Virus record (IMG/VR): IMGVR_UViG_3300017706_000418
Span: 1-32,085 of that record
Source: a virus
Reading direction: 5' to 3' (one strand)
DNA: 32,085 bases
Shown: in pieces, positions 15,755-24,375 of the stretch
How the letters are laid out: every line of letters begins with the position of its first letter
Position numbering within the stretch: the stretch's first letter is position 1
Notes under the pieces: generated by a model
Seen by the model: the letters and a program-made list of their open reading frames with translations, nothing else
Databases searched by the model: none
Told to the model about the DNA's origin: nothing
Made by a program: the position numbers and the translations under genes

Positions 15755-18700
15755 TAACTAGTCTCCCCGATAGATATACTTGTAAGTTGCTTACCGCTTG
15801 CTAATGCTACTCTAACTAACACAACATTATTTGTTGCATTACTCATATTTTCACTACCTAGCGTCATTGTATAACTTGAATTAATACTTGAACCTGTTGG
15901 TACTGTATCTGAACCTGTCAAGGCACAACCGTCACTGCCGTTACCTCCGTTTCCAGTATCACTACCAGGAACACCTGCACCAGCATATTGACCTGTACAA
16001 TCTAGCCAGCCATTTAATCCACTTGCAGTATCTACACCAGTACCTGGTGCTGCAATCCATAGTCCTGCAATACCCGTACTGTTTATACTGATATTAAAGT
16101 TAGCAACAACTTGTCTACGGAAAGCAAAAGTAAAATACTGTGTTCCGGTATCTGAGCTTCTATCAGGACCTACTGGTAGATAGCCTGTACTATAATCAGT
16201 AGTATCATGTTTTAATATACCCCAACGTACAGTTGCTTCTTGTGTTCCACTTACACTAATTGCACCAGTGAATGGTGTAGAAGTATAATTAGTAGAACTT
16301 GATATTGCTGGAGTATCTGTAGTAGAAGATATAAAGTCAGCAATACGAATTCCGTCATCAGTAATTACACCGTTACCTAATCCACTTGCTACTGGTATAT
16401 CATCCTCTAAAACACCCGTAGGATTAGCAGTATGCACCTGTACAGCGGTGTTTGTTAGTTCTGTATAGTTTGAGCTACCATTTACATTATTCGCTTTAAA
16501 TTTAAGCGTTTCGACTGCTTTAACACTACTTGTAGTAACGTTAATTGTTTGGTCTGCTAATGCATATGATGAACCAAATCCAGTATTAGCATTTGGTATA
16601 CCTGCTGTTAAATAAGAAACTGCTTCTAGGTCTGAATACCCTTTATACTGTGTACTAATAGTAGCACCACTTGTGCTTTCTGAATTGGTACCATTAGCAA
16701 TTTCAAATACATTGCTTGTATCTCTATATGCTTGACCAATCCAGTTAGAAAGCGATGCACCACTTAGTGTAAGTTGTGGGTTTCCTGTGTTGTAGTAAGG
16801 AATTCCAGAAATATATCTGTAACTACCTGCGGTGCTTTCTGTCAAAGTAGCACTTGCTAAGTCAATAGTAGGAACGCTAGTTAAGTCATCACAAATAACT
16901 GTTACGTAGTTAGTATTTCCTGTTGCATTGTGCTCTATTCTTTGATCATTAACACCTGTTGAGTATTCAGCAAATGGTTTAGTAATTTTTGCGTCAAATG
17001 TTTGATAAAATCCAGTGGGGTAAGTTGTAGAACTTATACTATCATTTGCATCACGTTGATCGCTAATTACTAAACTATCAAAGGTACCGTTTTCATTTAA
17101 GGAAGTAGTAAACGCCTTTGATCCATCTGCTGAACCGTTAACAATTGCTGTTACAGTACCACTTAAACCATTATACACATTTTGTGCAATGCTGGTGTCA
17201 ATAGTACCATTTGTATATCTTCTTTCAGTACTTGTTTCCAAACTTGCTCCAGCTGAAACTGGTGACGTTGCACTATTGTCAGTAAAGTTATTAGCTAATT
17301 TTGGATCAATACCTTGTGTGGAATCTGTAAGTGTAATTGTTTTTGCACTTAGTCCACTAGGTGCATTTGGCACTGCATTAACTTGAAAAGTTAAGCTAGC
17401 CGAATCTGTTTGAGCTGTTATATCTGGAGTACCTGTTGCAGTAAAATCTAATTGATAGTTACCAGGTGTTACTCCTGTAAAATCATGTTGGACACTGTTT
17501 AGTCCTGCTTCATTGTCATTAGCACTGCCATCGTTCCAATCGTATTCATGATTGTCACCATTTTCACTTGTGTTACTTACAGTAACTAATGCTCTGTTTA
17601 CGCCGTTATAATCTACGCCGTCATATACGTCATATTGATTGTCGCCATTGCGATCTGAAACTGTATCTGCTGTACCAGAAATATTTGCTCTAACATCTGG
17701 TTCTACATGAATTATAAAGTTTGAACTTGTAAATGGACTACTTGAGTGATTACTTAAAACTTGTAAGTTACCTGTATAATCTGCTGGCGTACTATTATTC
17801 GAAAGTGTGTACTTGTGTGTTATTGTTCTTCCGGTATCACCGCTTTGATTACTTCCTGCGTTTACTGTTGTAATTGTTCCATCACCAAAATCCCATCTAT
17901 AAGTTGTTCCATATGTACTGTAACTTCCTATAGTATTTTCAGTGTTGTTAGTAAACGTTACTGTTAGTCCATTATTTGATTCTTCGTTAATACCTGTTGT
18001 AATATTTGAAGTAGTATCAGGTGTATGATCATCGTAAATTTTATATGAAGCATCATCGTCAATTGGGAGTAATGATGGCGTAGCTGTACTATGACTGTCT
18101 AATGTTAGTGTAACGGTTCTTTGTACTTCTGCTTCTGTACTAAGAGCAAACGTGTGAGCTAAACGTCCTCCGCCTACACCGCCTGCTACACTATCGCTAT
18201 TAATAACATCATCTGATGAGCTATCACCCCAATCCCATGTGTATTGAATTGTTGCTCCTGATGTGTTAGTTGTTGTATTTTCAAAATAGACAGTATCGCC
18301 ATCATCCCAATATGTAATTGCGTTGCCACCTGTTAGTGCATCGTATACTACAAATGAAACATCTGGATCGCCTGTAAAAATTGTTATGTAATCTGCTCTT
18401 GTTTTAGTAGAAGTTGAGCCAGTGCCTGCACCAGTATTATTAAATGCTGTTACTGTTACATCAAATGGGCTTCCTGTGTTAGTTGAATAGGTATGTGTTG
18501 GAGTTGAATCTGTTGTTGCAGTTGTTGAAGAACCATCGCCCCAATTAATAGTATATCTGTTTGGATTTCCATCAGCAGTAATAGTAAGAGTTGAAGTTAA
18601 ACCTGCTCCACCTGTAACAACATCAGCAGTAAAATCAACACCTTTAACAAATGTATTATTTTGTACATTTAGGAGTGCTTCATTAATATCATCAATAGCA

Positions 18701-18972
18701 TCACCTACTGTTGTAGTACTTAACCAGCCTTCGATTGCACCATCTGTCCAACTACTGTCTGAACTTACACCCAATGTCAGGTCAATTGCTTGACTGCCGC
18801 CACTGTTTGCTTCTAGATATGCTTTTGTTACAAGATCTTGCTGATCTACTGGGTCAGAGGCGTTCTTAACAATCTTTGCTGAAACATCAATATTGCTTGT
18901 TGATCCTGCATCTAATATTAGGTCAGATTCTGATTTAATTTTATCTGCCTGATGATTTATGTTTATAGCCAA
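15754..18972 (-). CDS. PKD-repeat virion adhesin-like protein
   Basis: A 1072-residue protein, the longest here. The N-terminus (SAKIVKNASDPVDQQDLVTKAY, 31-52) is a fibre attachment motif seen in marine phages. Four PKD-like beta domains follow, marked by NWGDG (143-147), WDWGD (246-250), WDFGDG (360-365) and YDWNDG (477-482); PKD domains are common in surface glycoproteins that bind sugars or proteins. The C-terminal 120 residues include a Gly-rich segment (CTGQYAGAGVPGSDTGNGG) between cysteines. No signal peptide. The start codon is TTG with AGGA about 10 bases upstream; the MAxNINHQ opening supports this start. It probably forms an elongated virion appendage. Confidence 0.75.
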   Translation of the reverse strand: MAININHQADKIKSESDLILDAGSTSNIDVSAKIVKNASDPVDQQDLVTKAYLEANSGGSQAIDLTLGVSSDSSWTDGAIEGWLSTTTVGDAIDDINEALLNVQNNTFVKGVDFTADVVTGGAGLTSTLTITADGNPNRYTINWGDGSSTTATTDSTPTHTYSTNTGSPFDVTVTAFNNTGAGTGSTSTKTRADYITIFTGDPDVSFVVYDALTGGNAITYWDDGDTVYFENTTTNTSGATIQYTWDWGDSSSDDVINSDSVAGGVGGGRLAHTFALSTEAEVQRTVTLTLDSHSTATPSLLPIDDDASYKIYDDHTPDTTSNITTGINEESNNGLTVTFTNNTENTIGSYSTYGTTYRWDFGDGTITTVNAGSNQSGDTGRTITHKYTLSNNSTPADYTGNLQVLSNHSSSPFTSSNFIIHVEPDVRANISGTADTVSDRNGDNQYDVYDGVDYNGVNRALVTVSNTSENGDNHEYDWNDGSANDNEAGLNSVQHDFTGVTPGNYQLDFTATGTPDITAQTDSASLTFQVNAVPNAPSGLSAKTITLTDSTQGIDPKLANNFTDNSATSPVSAGASLETSTERRYTNGTIDTSIAQNVYNGLSGTVTAIVNGSADGSKAFTTSLNENGTFDSLVISDQRDANDSISSTTYPTGFYQTFDAKITKPFAEYSTGVNDQRIEHNATGNTNYVTVICDDLTSVPTIDLASATLTESTAGSYRYISGIPYYNTGNPQLTLSGASLSNWIGQAYRDTSNVFEIANGTNSESTSGATISTQYKGYSDLEAVSYLTAGIPNANTGFGSSYALADQTINVTTSSVKAVETLKFKANNVNGSSNYTELTNTAVQVHTANPTGVLEDDIPVASGLGNGVITDDGIRIADFISSTTDTPAISSSTNYTSTPFTGAISVSGTQEATVRWGILKHDTTDYSTGYLPVGPDRSSDTGTQYFTFAFRRQVVANFNISINSTGIAGLWIAAPGTGVDTASGLNGWLDCTGQYAGAGVPGSDTGNGGNGSDGCALTGSDTVPTGSSINSSYTMTLGSENMSNATNNVVLVRVALASGKQLTSISIGETS

Positions 18973-19015
18973 CTTATTCTATTCCTCACAATTTCGCTTC
19001 GCTCTTGCGTTTTTG

Positions 19016-19023
19016 TATTTATT
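19016..19023 (-). promoter_or_regulatory. T4-type late promoter (AATAAATA)
   Basis: Minus-strand AATAAATAC 43 bases before the TTG start of the PKD protein. Confidence 0.6.
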
Positions 19024-19029
19024 TTGTTT

Positions 19030-19058
19030 TTCTAGCTTCGCTTTATGCTATGCTAGAA
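19030..19058 (-). other. Stem-loop spanning a stop codon
   Basis: TTCTAGC/GCTAGAA (19030-19036 with 19052-19058), 15-base loop containing the stop of the 199-residue gene. There is no U tract, so it is more likely an mRNA end-protecting hairpin or weak terminator. Confidence 0.4.
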
Positions 19059-19642
19059 CCATAAACAGAAAGAATAGACCAACCAGCACTTGTATAAATT
19101 AACTCTATACTTTGCCCTATGGTTGTAAAAGAAACTGTGCTATATCCATTTGCCGTATTTGGTGTCACAACTACTGTGCCACTTGGTGCTGCAACAACAA
19201 CTAGTGTTTTTCTTTCTCCTTCAATTCCATCGTCTAACGTTAGCGATGTACTTGTACTTCCATCAATATATACTGTACCTGTTGTATTTAAAGATGCTGA
19301 GTTTGTACCTAGTTGTTTTATTGTTACTGATTTTTGAAAATGTGCAATGTTCCACGGATTAGCATTACTACCCAAATTGTATATAATACCAGAACTGGTA
19401 TTGGGTAAAACGTGGCTACTTATGTTGGCATTTATTGCCAACGATCCACCACCGTTTCCTAGAGATATAACATCTCCATTTACTAACAAAGTTCCACCTA
19501 CATACATATTACCTGCAGTGTAGTGTCCTCCTTTATTATAAAGTGCTGAACCAACTGGATCAACTGGAGATACTCCAACATTTAATACATTGGTGCTTTC
19601 TATTACTAGTGTTCCAGAATCTGGGTTAATGTGTGATGACAT
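19043..19642 (-). CDS. Small fibre-like virion protein
   Basis: A 199-residue, Gly/Ser/Thr-rich, beta-type protein starting MSSHINPDSGTLVIESTNVL. The segment HYTAGNMYVGGTLLVNGDVI is typical of the shaft repeats of phage fibres. The last half (TLDDGIEGERKTLVVVAAPSGTVVV..NTANGY) resembles compact C-terminal beta modules of marine phage structural proteins. Strong AGGAAG before the ATG. It is the first gene of the fibre cassette in transcription order, behind the late promoter at 19681. Role in the virion unknown. Confidence 0.68.
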   Translation of the reverse strand: MSSHINPDSGTLVIESTNVLNVGVSPVDPVGSALYNKGGHYTAGNMYVGGTLLVNGDVISLGNGGGSLAINANISSHVLPNTSSGIIYNLGSNANPWNIAHFQKSVTIKQLGTNSASLNTTGTVYIDGSTSTSLTLDDGIEGERKTLVVVAAPSGTVVVTPNTANGYSTVSFTTIGQSIELIYTSAGWSILSVYGSSIA

Positions 19643-19680
19643 AATACTTTCTTCCTACTACTTCCTATTAATTATATATG

Positions 19681-19688
19681 TATTTATC
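19681..19688 (-). promoter_or_regulatory. T4-type late promoter (GATAAATA)
   Basis: Minus-strand GATAAATAC 38 bases before the 19642 start and downstream of the RNA terminator at 19718-19741. Confidence 0.7.
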
Positions 19689-19712
19689 AAAGACAGAGAG
19701 TTTTTGCTGCTC

Positions 19713-19960
19713 AAAGAAAAAGACGCCCTAAAGCGCCTTTTAAAAATAAGCAAAATAGGTAGGACTCGGTTATACCTACAAGCACGTACACAGAATACCA
19801 TTCTATCACGCACAACCTAGTTCCGCTCGGTAGAGCAATGTGATCCTTAGTCTCTCAACCTCGAACCTGGGTACCACCCCTAACTAGTCAAGTTCGACCC
19901 TTCTGGTAAAGGCCTCTTCCTTGCACTATAAACAAAAGTTAATTATTCTCTTGTTGCTAT
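19713..19960 (-). ncRNA. Candidate structured small RNA, about 245 nt, unknown class
   Basis: No plausible gene fills 19643-20013. A sigma-70-like promoter (19967-19995) and an intrinsic terminator (19718-19741) bracket a stretch richer in GC than its surroundings. It can fold as successive stems: 19896-19902/19908-19914 (GGCCUUU with AAGGGUC), 19863-19869/19889-19895, 19825-19828/19833-19836, 19790-19796/19800-19806 and 19759-19763/19775-19779. Three of these stems and the terminator contain positions that pair as G-U only in minus-strand RNA and would be A-C mismatches on the plus strand, which points to minus-strand transcription. I could not fit it to tRNA, tmRNA or another known class. 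Confidence 0.55.
19718..19741 (-). terminator. Intrinsic terminator of the candidate small RNA
   Basis: Read on the minus strand, AAAAGGCGC (19741-19733) pairs with GCGTCTTTT (19726-19718) across a 6-base loop. The 9-bp stem has one G-U pair and is followed by a short U-rich tail. Confidence 0.75.
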
Positions 19961-19966
19961 GTACTT

Positions 19967-19995
19967 AATATACAACGTTTTTGCATAAAGGTCAA
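19967..19995 (-). promoter_or_regulatory. Sigma-70-like promoter for the candidate small RNA
   Basis: Minus strand: TTGACC (19990-19995, 5 of 6), a 17-base spacer, then TATATT (19967-19972, 5 of 6). It begins 18 bases after the stop of the 50-residue gene. Confidence 0.55.
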
Positions 19996-20013
19996 CCTTT
20001 TTTTTAAAAAAAA

Positions 20014-20166
20014 TTAAATTTTCTGTAATCTAGGGTCTGATGCAAGCATATTCTTGTCAGCACGTGGTCTTGACAGTGGTCTTTGCAGTTGTTTTTTGTG
20101 AATTGCTTTGTGTGATCGTTTAGTACGCTCTTTTTTACGAGCTATTTCGAAGTCTCTATGATTCAT
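20014..20166 (-). CDS. Small basic protein, 50 residues
   Basis: An open frame on the minus strand from ATG at 20166 to TAA at 20014, starting MNHRDFEIARKKERTKRSHK and ending DPRLQKI. About a third of residues are Lys, Arg or His, suggesting nucleic acid or capsid binding. AAAAGGAAG sits at the right distance before the ATG. It follows the capsid gene but is separated from it by a strong terminator, and no late motif was found upstream, so its expression may depend on readthrough. Function unknown. Confidence 0.65.
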   Translation of the reverse strand: MNHRDFEIARKKERTKRSHKAIHKKQLQRPLSRPRADKNMLASDPRLQKI

Positions 20167-20240
20167 AACACTCTTCCTTTTAAAGTTAAGTGCGTTCCTT
20201 CGCTAGTGCTACTTCCGTCCTATAATAGGATGAACGTGAG

Positions 20241-20271
20241 AAAAAAATAGGCCCAATAAAGGGCCTATTTT
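20241..20271 (-). terminator. Intrinsic terminator after the capsid gene
   Basis: 11-bp perfect stem AAAATAGGCCC/GGGCCTATTTT (20244-20254 with 20261-20271), 6-base loop, followed by more U on the minus strand. It is 29 bases after the gp23 stop. Confidence 0.92.
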
Positions 20272-20299
20272 CATATTGAATATGTATTCTAGTAAAATA

Positions 20300-21463
20300 T
20301 TACTGGAATGACAAGTTACCTGAGTTAACATCAATTTTAGATAGGTAATCAGCTGCGTTACCAAGAGATGAAGCTTGGTTGTTTAGCTCAACATAACCAT
20401 AACGTGTCATAAATGATACTGTTGGTTCGAATGTTGCCGGATCTAATACTGTGCCTGAGCTCATTAGTGGGATGTATGGGCAGTAAAATGCTGCTGCATC
20501 AATCTCACCATCGCCTTTATAGCCAACTAGTACTGGAGCATTATCTGCCGCGTACTGGTCAACAAAAACACGCATAGTGCCGTTCAAAGTACCAACAAAT
20601 TTAGTGTTAGTTGGAGCTTCGAATGGTCCTTCAGTTGTTCTTGCGAACGCTGAAGTTGTTGCACTTTGTAGTACAGTTAACATTGTTGGTGAAATAACAA
20701 CGTAGTTACCTGCGCCTCTACGTGTACGTGCTGCGATTAAGTTAGCTGATCTGTTAATAAGAACTGCCAACGCCGCATGCTGGTCTCCAACAAACGTTGC
20801 TGTACCAGAAACGTTACCCTGGTCATATGTGTCTGTTGCCGTACCCGCTAGTGTGCGAAGTGAAGTTAAAACTTCTTGATCAATCTCAGCAGTAATTTCT
20901 TGTGCAAGTGCTTGCATAATTTCTGCTTCAACGTCTAGACCGTGCATTGAATTAGCATCTTGTGCCGCTTCAAAAGTCCAACGTGCTGATAGTTTACGTG
21001 TTTTAGCTTCAACAGTTTGTTTCAATACTTGGATTGAAAGCTTCTTACCAGCTTCTGCTTCTAAAGAAGAAGTTGAAGTTGCTGTGCCTGTTGATGCGTC
21101 ACCTGAGTAACCTTTTGCAATTGCGAAAGGTGATAGTGCTTCATCACCAGCTGTTACGCCAGCTGCTGTTTGGCCATATCTTACTCTTAATGTGTGAATT
21201 TGTCCTACTGGACCTGTCATAGGTTGTACACCTACTAGTTCGTTTGCGATAACTGTTGGCATCACACGACGAATAACTGGAAGAATCACTTTGTTAAGTG
21301 ATGCTACGTTACCTGCCATAGTTGTGCCAGCATTAGCTGATTCTGAAAGGTAGCCCTTAGTGTTTTCTAGGACTGATTCCATTACAACCTTTTTGTTACC
21401 TTCTAAGCCATCTGTAAGGGCGTCTTTTGTTACGTCCCAATTTTCAAATAGATTCTGTGTCAT
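20300..21463 (-). CDS. gp23: Major capsid protein gp23-like
   Basis: A 387-residue protein at the T4 gene 23 position, directly after gp20-gp67/68-gp21-gp22. It has the HK97-fold capsid features of marine T4-like gp23: VMPTVIANELVGVQPMTGP near 90-108, an ALAQEITAEIDQEVL helix near 185-200, and GNYVVISPTMLTVLQS near 250. It is shorter than T4 gp23 (521 residues) but in the range of small marine homologues. The N-terminal 60-70 residues are expected to be removed by gp21. AAGGAG precedes the ATG. It is the last gene of the head unit, ended by a strong terminator. Confidence 0.9.
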   Translation of the reverse strand: MTQNLFENWDVTKDALTDGLEGNKKVVMESVLENTKGYLSESANAGTTMAGNVASLNKVILPVIRRVMPTVIANELVGVQPMTGPVGQIHTLRVRYGQTAAGVTAGDEALSPFAIAKGYSGDASTGTATSTSSLEAEAGKKLSIQVLKQTVEAKTRKLSARWTFEAAQDANSMHGLDVEAEIMQALAQEITAEIDQEVLTSLRTLAGTATDTYDQGNVSGTATFVGDQHAALAVLINRSANLIAARTRRGAGNYVVISPTMLTVLQSATTSAFARTTEGPFEAPTNTKFVGTLNGTMRVFVDQYAADNAPVLVGYKGDGEIDAAAFYCPYIPLMSSGTVLDPATFEPTVSFMTRYGYVELNNQASSLGNAADYLSKIDVNSGNLSFQ

Positions 21464-21475
21464 TTGGAATTCTCC

Positions 21476-22573
21476 TTAGTTGATTCCTGCTAACTTTTTA
21501 AGGTTAATAATTTCGGCTTTACTATCAGTTTCCTGAGTCGTGTCTGCCTTGTTACCGGTAATCTCAGTCTTCTGAGACTCTGTTAGTTTTTGTGCTTTAA
21601 CTGGGCTTGATTCGTTTAATACTGTTGGTAAGTATTTGTTGAATTGAGCTTTAAGTTTACTTGTGCTTACGCTTTCAAGTAAATTGTTCATTAACTCACG
21701 CTTATCTTTAGATAGTGGAGACATAAGTTCAGTCATAACTGCCTCACGCTCACGGCTTTCATTGATCTTCGCAACTTGTTTTTCTGCTACATCAATCTTT
21801 GCCTCTCTATCTGCAATTTCTTTTTGCGATTCGTCAAGTTGACTTTTCGCTTCTGAAAGTTCTTTTGAAAGTTTAGAAATATGTGTTCCTTCAGCTATGT
21901 GTGAACTCATAAACTCAGCTGCAAAAGTTTCGAACAGTTTACGTCCAAACATATTTTCTTTTGCTTGCTTGATGTCTTCTTTCAACGTACCTAATTCTGT
22001 TGACAATGTTGTGTCAACAATACTAGCCAGTTTACCTGAAGCTTTGTTTATAAAGTCTTCTTTAGCTTTAGTAATCATTTCTTTACCTTCCGCGACAAGT
22101 TTTACCTTCTGTTCAATAAGGTCTTTCTTATCATTATGGAATTCATTAAGTTCTGAAGTAAGTTGTTCCATCACAAAATCTTCTAGCTTCTCAAAGTTGC
22201 CTTCTTGTAGCTTTCTGTCTTTGCGTAGTTCTGTAATTTCCTTGTTAAGCGTTTCCATAACAAACTTATCAAGTATTTCTGCATGTTGCGAAATTTGACG
22301 TTTATACTCAACTTGAGCTTCTACTGCCGCTTTTTTGTCCGCTGCAAATTCTTTCAATTCGGTATTAATCGTATCTGATACCATGGCATCTAGTGCTTCC
22401 ACCATTGATGTCTTATCAGTTTCGTACCTGTTAGCGAATTCTTCACGTAATTCAGCAGTGATCTCTTCTCGAGCTTCTGTTAAACGTTCTTCCCATGCTT
22501 CTGAAAGTGTTGAACGCACTTCCTCAGAAAGGACTTCGGAACTTAGGAGTTGTTCTATTGCATTATTAGCCAT
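21476..22573 (-). CDS. gp22: Prohead core scaffolding protein gp22-like
   Basis: A 365-residue, highly charged, helical protein (Glu/Lys/Ala-rich, long coiled coils between about 10 and 285), as expected of the T4 gp22 scaffold on which gp23 assembles and which gp21 then degrades. The C-terminus is IINLKKLAGIN, a short hydrophobic end seen in marine gp22 proteins. T4 gp22 is about 270 residues, so this one is longer. It lies between the protease and capsid genes as in T4. AGGAG is 7 bases before the ATG. Confidence 0.85.
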   Translation of the reverse strand: MANNAIEQLLSSEVLSEEVRSTLSEAWEERLTEAREEITAELREEFANRYETDKTSMVEALDAMVSDTINTELKEFAADKKAAVEAQVEYKRQISQHAEILDKFVMETLNKEITELRKDRKLQEGNFEKLEDFVMEQLTSELNEFHNDKKDLIEQKVKLVAEGKEMITKAKEDFINKASGKLASIVDTTLSTELGTLKEDIKQAKENMFGRKLFETFAAEFMSSHIAEGTHISKLSKELSEAKSQLDESQKEIADREAKIDVAEKQVAKINESREREAVMTELMSPLSKDKRELMNNLLESVSTSKLKAQFNKYLPTVLNESSPVKAQKLTESQKTEITGNKADTTQETDSKAEIINLKKLAGIN

Positions 22574-23203
22574 CTAGCTTCTCCTAATGTTTAGTTTTTC
22601 AATGAACTTTAATACTTCCTTCTGGAGGTATGTTTCGGCTACATTATCGTCTTTTGCCGCAGCAGCAACGTCAAGTAAGATGTTACCACGATGACCATTC
22701 ATAATTTGTTCATATAAAGGATCTGGGTAGGCATCTGGTGCACTTGGGTTAGCAACAATATCAACAGTTTGTATTTCAAAATCACTGACATTACCGCTTT
22801 CTGCTACATTACCACTACCTCTTGACGAAACGCCAAGTTTCACTCCATTCTCTAATAGGGTTTTACAAATATTTCCCATCGGAGTAGGTAGTAATTTTAA
22901 ACGACCATAACCGTCTTGACCGTCCATCCACATTTTTTCGATCATGTGGGATACACGGTCTAAATTAACTTGCAAATCATCTGGATGATCTGCTTCGCCT
23001 AATACTGAATAACCAGTCTCAATTTTTTCTTGTATTGCCTTAACGGCTTTTGAAATTTCATTAACTGGATAAACTCTACTATTCTGATTACGCTTGTCAC
23101 CTTGTACAAAGATACCTTGCATAAACAAGTTCTTACCATCCTGATCTGACTCAGTAATGATTTTCGCTTGATCATAACTTAGATTCTCTTTAAGTGTAAG
23201 CAT
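22574..23203 (-). CDS. gp21: Prohead maturation protease gp21-like
   Basis: A 209-residue serine protease of the T4 gp21 type, which cleaves scaffold and capsid proteins after head assembly. Visible catalytic candidates are His73 in GEADHP, Ser126/127 in GVSSRGSGN and Asp148 in QTVDIVANPSAPDA. These blocks are the family signature. Full length for the family. The gene lies between the acidic core protein and gp22, with its stop adjacent to the gp22 start. The ribosome site is weak and the start is only a few bases after the previous stop, so it is probably translated by coupling. Confidence 0.92.
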   Translation of the reverse strand: MLTLKENLSYDQAKIITESDQDGKNLFMQGIFVQGDKRNQNSRVYPVNEISKAVKAIQEKIETGYSVLGEADHPDDLQVNLDRVSHMIEKMWMDGQDGYGRLKLLPTPMGNICKTLLENGVKLGVSSRGSGNVAESGNVSDFEIQTVDIVANPSAPDAYPDPLYEQIMNGHRGNILLDVAAAAKDDNVAETYLQKEVLKFIEKLNIRRS

Positions 23204-23205
23204 AA

Positions 23206-24048
23206 TTAGTTACTCTTGCCTTTTTTCTCAGCGCCGTGTCCTTTTGGTTCTGCTTTAAGATCGCCTGCCTCTTGTGGGCCAGTTACGTTCATATCTTTAG
23301 CATCGCCTGTAAGACCTTTTTTTGCACCTTCTGAAGATTTCTTAGACATGTCTACTGCTTTGCCGCCCATGTCGTTCTTACCTGCAACTGGTGACGCTTT
23401 ACCGTCATCGCCTGCTGGCATACTTACTGGAGCTGCTTTTAGTTCTGCACCTTCTTCGATTTCTTCTGAGTCTTCATCAGTTTCAGCATCAGTTTCTTCA
23501 ATTACTGGAGATACTGCTTCTTCCATTTCTGGTTCCATTTCTGGTTCCATTTCTGGCATAGCTTCTTCTTCTGAATCACCCATTACTTTGGCAAATTCTG
23601 CTTTAAGATCAGCTAGTGCGTCTTCGACGTTTACTAACTTATCTTCAATTTCTTCATGCTCTTCTTCGTGATCGTCTGTTTCACCGTCACTGTCAAAGTC
23701 CATGTCGCCATCTTCATCAGATAGTTCCATTTCAGCTTCTGGCTCTGTTAGCTCAGATTCAGGTGCGTCTTCGCCCTCTTCATCTTCGCCGTACATTTCC
23801 TCTGCTTTAATTTCCTCATCGTCTTCTTCGATGTCGTCAATGAAGTCGTCAGCTTTTTCGTCACCGATCGCTTCATCTATTTCTTCTTCCGCTACTTCAT
23901 CTTCAACAACTTCGTCAGCTTCGACTAGGTCATTCCAGATTTCACGTGCTTTTTCTACGAATGCTTCGTGTAGTAGATCCGATGCTTTTGCTTCTTCACC
24001 ATTCACTAGGCTTTCTATTACTTTAATATAACGTTCGCGAGTACTCAT
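23206..24048 (-). CDS. Acidic prohead core protein, gp68-like
   Basis: A 280-residue protein, extremely rich in Glu and Asp (about 40-200), with an N-terminal helix MSTRERYIKVIESLVNGEEA and a Gly/Lys-rich tail (GHGAEKKGKSN). The N-terminus and position before gp21 match the T4 gp68 prohead core protein of marine phages, though it is twice the length of T4 gp68. It includes short EPEMEPEMEPEMEE repeats. Such proteins fill the prohead core and are proteolysed. AAGGAG precedes the ATG. It is the first gene after the late promoter at 24081. Confidence 0.7.
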   Translation of the reverse strand: MSTRERYIKVIESLVNGEEAKASDLLHEAFVEKAREIWNDLVEADEVVEDEVAEEEIDEAIGDEKADDFIDDIEEDDEEIKAEEMYGEDEEGEDAPESELTEPEAEMELSDEDGDMDFDSDGETDDHEEEHEEIEDKLVNVEDALADLKAEFAKVMGDSEEEAMPEMEPEMEPEMEEAVSPVIEETDAETDEDSEEIEEGAELKAAPVSMPAGDDGKASPVAGKNDMGGKAVDMSKKSSEGAKKGLTGDAKDMNVTGPQEAGDLKAEPKGHGAEKKGKSN

Positions 24049-24080
24049 TTGACATTCTCCTTTAAAGGTTATAACATGTG

Positions 24081-24088
24081 TATTTAGT
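24081..24088 (-). promoter_or_regulatory. T4-type late promoter (ACTAAATA) for gp68-gp23
   Basis: Minus-strand ACTAAATAC 33 bases before the acidic core gene and downstream of the 24118 terminator. It separates prohead core and capsid expression from the portal unit. Confidence 0.6.
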
Positions 24089-24117
24089 CTTGGCCAATGG
24101 CAAGATGTCTTAAATAC

Positions 24118-24145
24118 AAAAAAAACCGTGGTTTTGATGCCACGG
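24118..24145 (-). terminator. Intrinsic terminator after portal unit
   Basis: 6-bp stem CCGTGG/CCACGG (24126-24131 with 24140-24145) followed by eight U on the minus strand. Confidence 0.85.
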
Positions 24146-24180
24146 CTAGGGTTTTGTGCATTATAAGTGTATATTACTTA

Positions 24181-24375
24181 CTATGCTTCGGGGCTAGCGC
24201 CGTACTGTAGTTGCACATCTTCTATCTTATCTGCATGCTCACTACGAGTCATTTCGCGTCTATTACGCATTTTATTTAGATGTTTTAGTGTCAATTTAGG
24301 TCTACGAGTATCATCCTCGTCCCATTTATTGAAGTTATCATCTTGTTCGTTTTGTGCTAATTCATTAAATCGCAT
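24181..24375 (-). CDS. Small prohead-region protein, possible gp67 counterpart
   Basis: A 64-residue charged protein whose core RRPKLTLKHLNKMRNRRE is a recognisable block of small proteins found between portal and protease genes in marine T4-like phages. By position it corresponds to T4 gp67, a prohead core component, but sequence similarity to T4 gp67 is not obvious. Its ATG at 24375 has AGGAG 9 bases upstream and overlaps the portal gene by 11 bases; a GTG at 24399 could add eight residues but is less likely. Confidence 0.7.
   Translation of the reverse strand: MRFNELAQNEQDDNFNKWDEDDTRRPKLTLKHLNKMRNRREMTRSEHADKIEDVQLQYGASPEA

Noticed and set aside
19590-19820. 76-codon open frame on the plus strand
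   Set aside because: Runs across a promoter, a terminator and the start of a fibre gene; low-complexity start, no ribosome site.
19801-19875. tRNA-like look on the plus strand (GCTCGGTAGAGC D-arm-like string, later GGGTACCA)
   Set aside because: No matching anticodon arm, T-arm or acceptor stem could be formed, and G-U pairing favours the minus strand; kept only as part of the candidate RNA.
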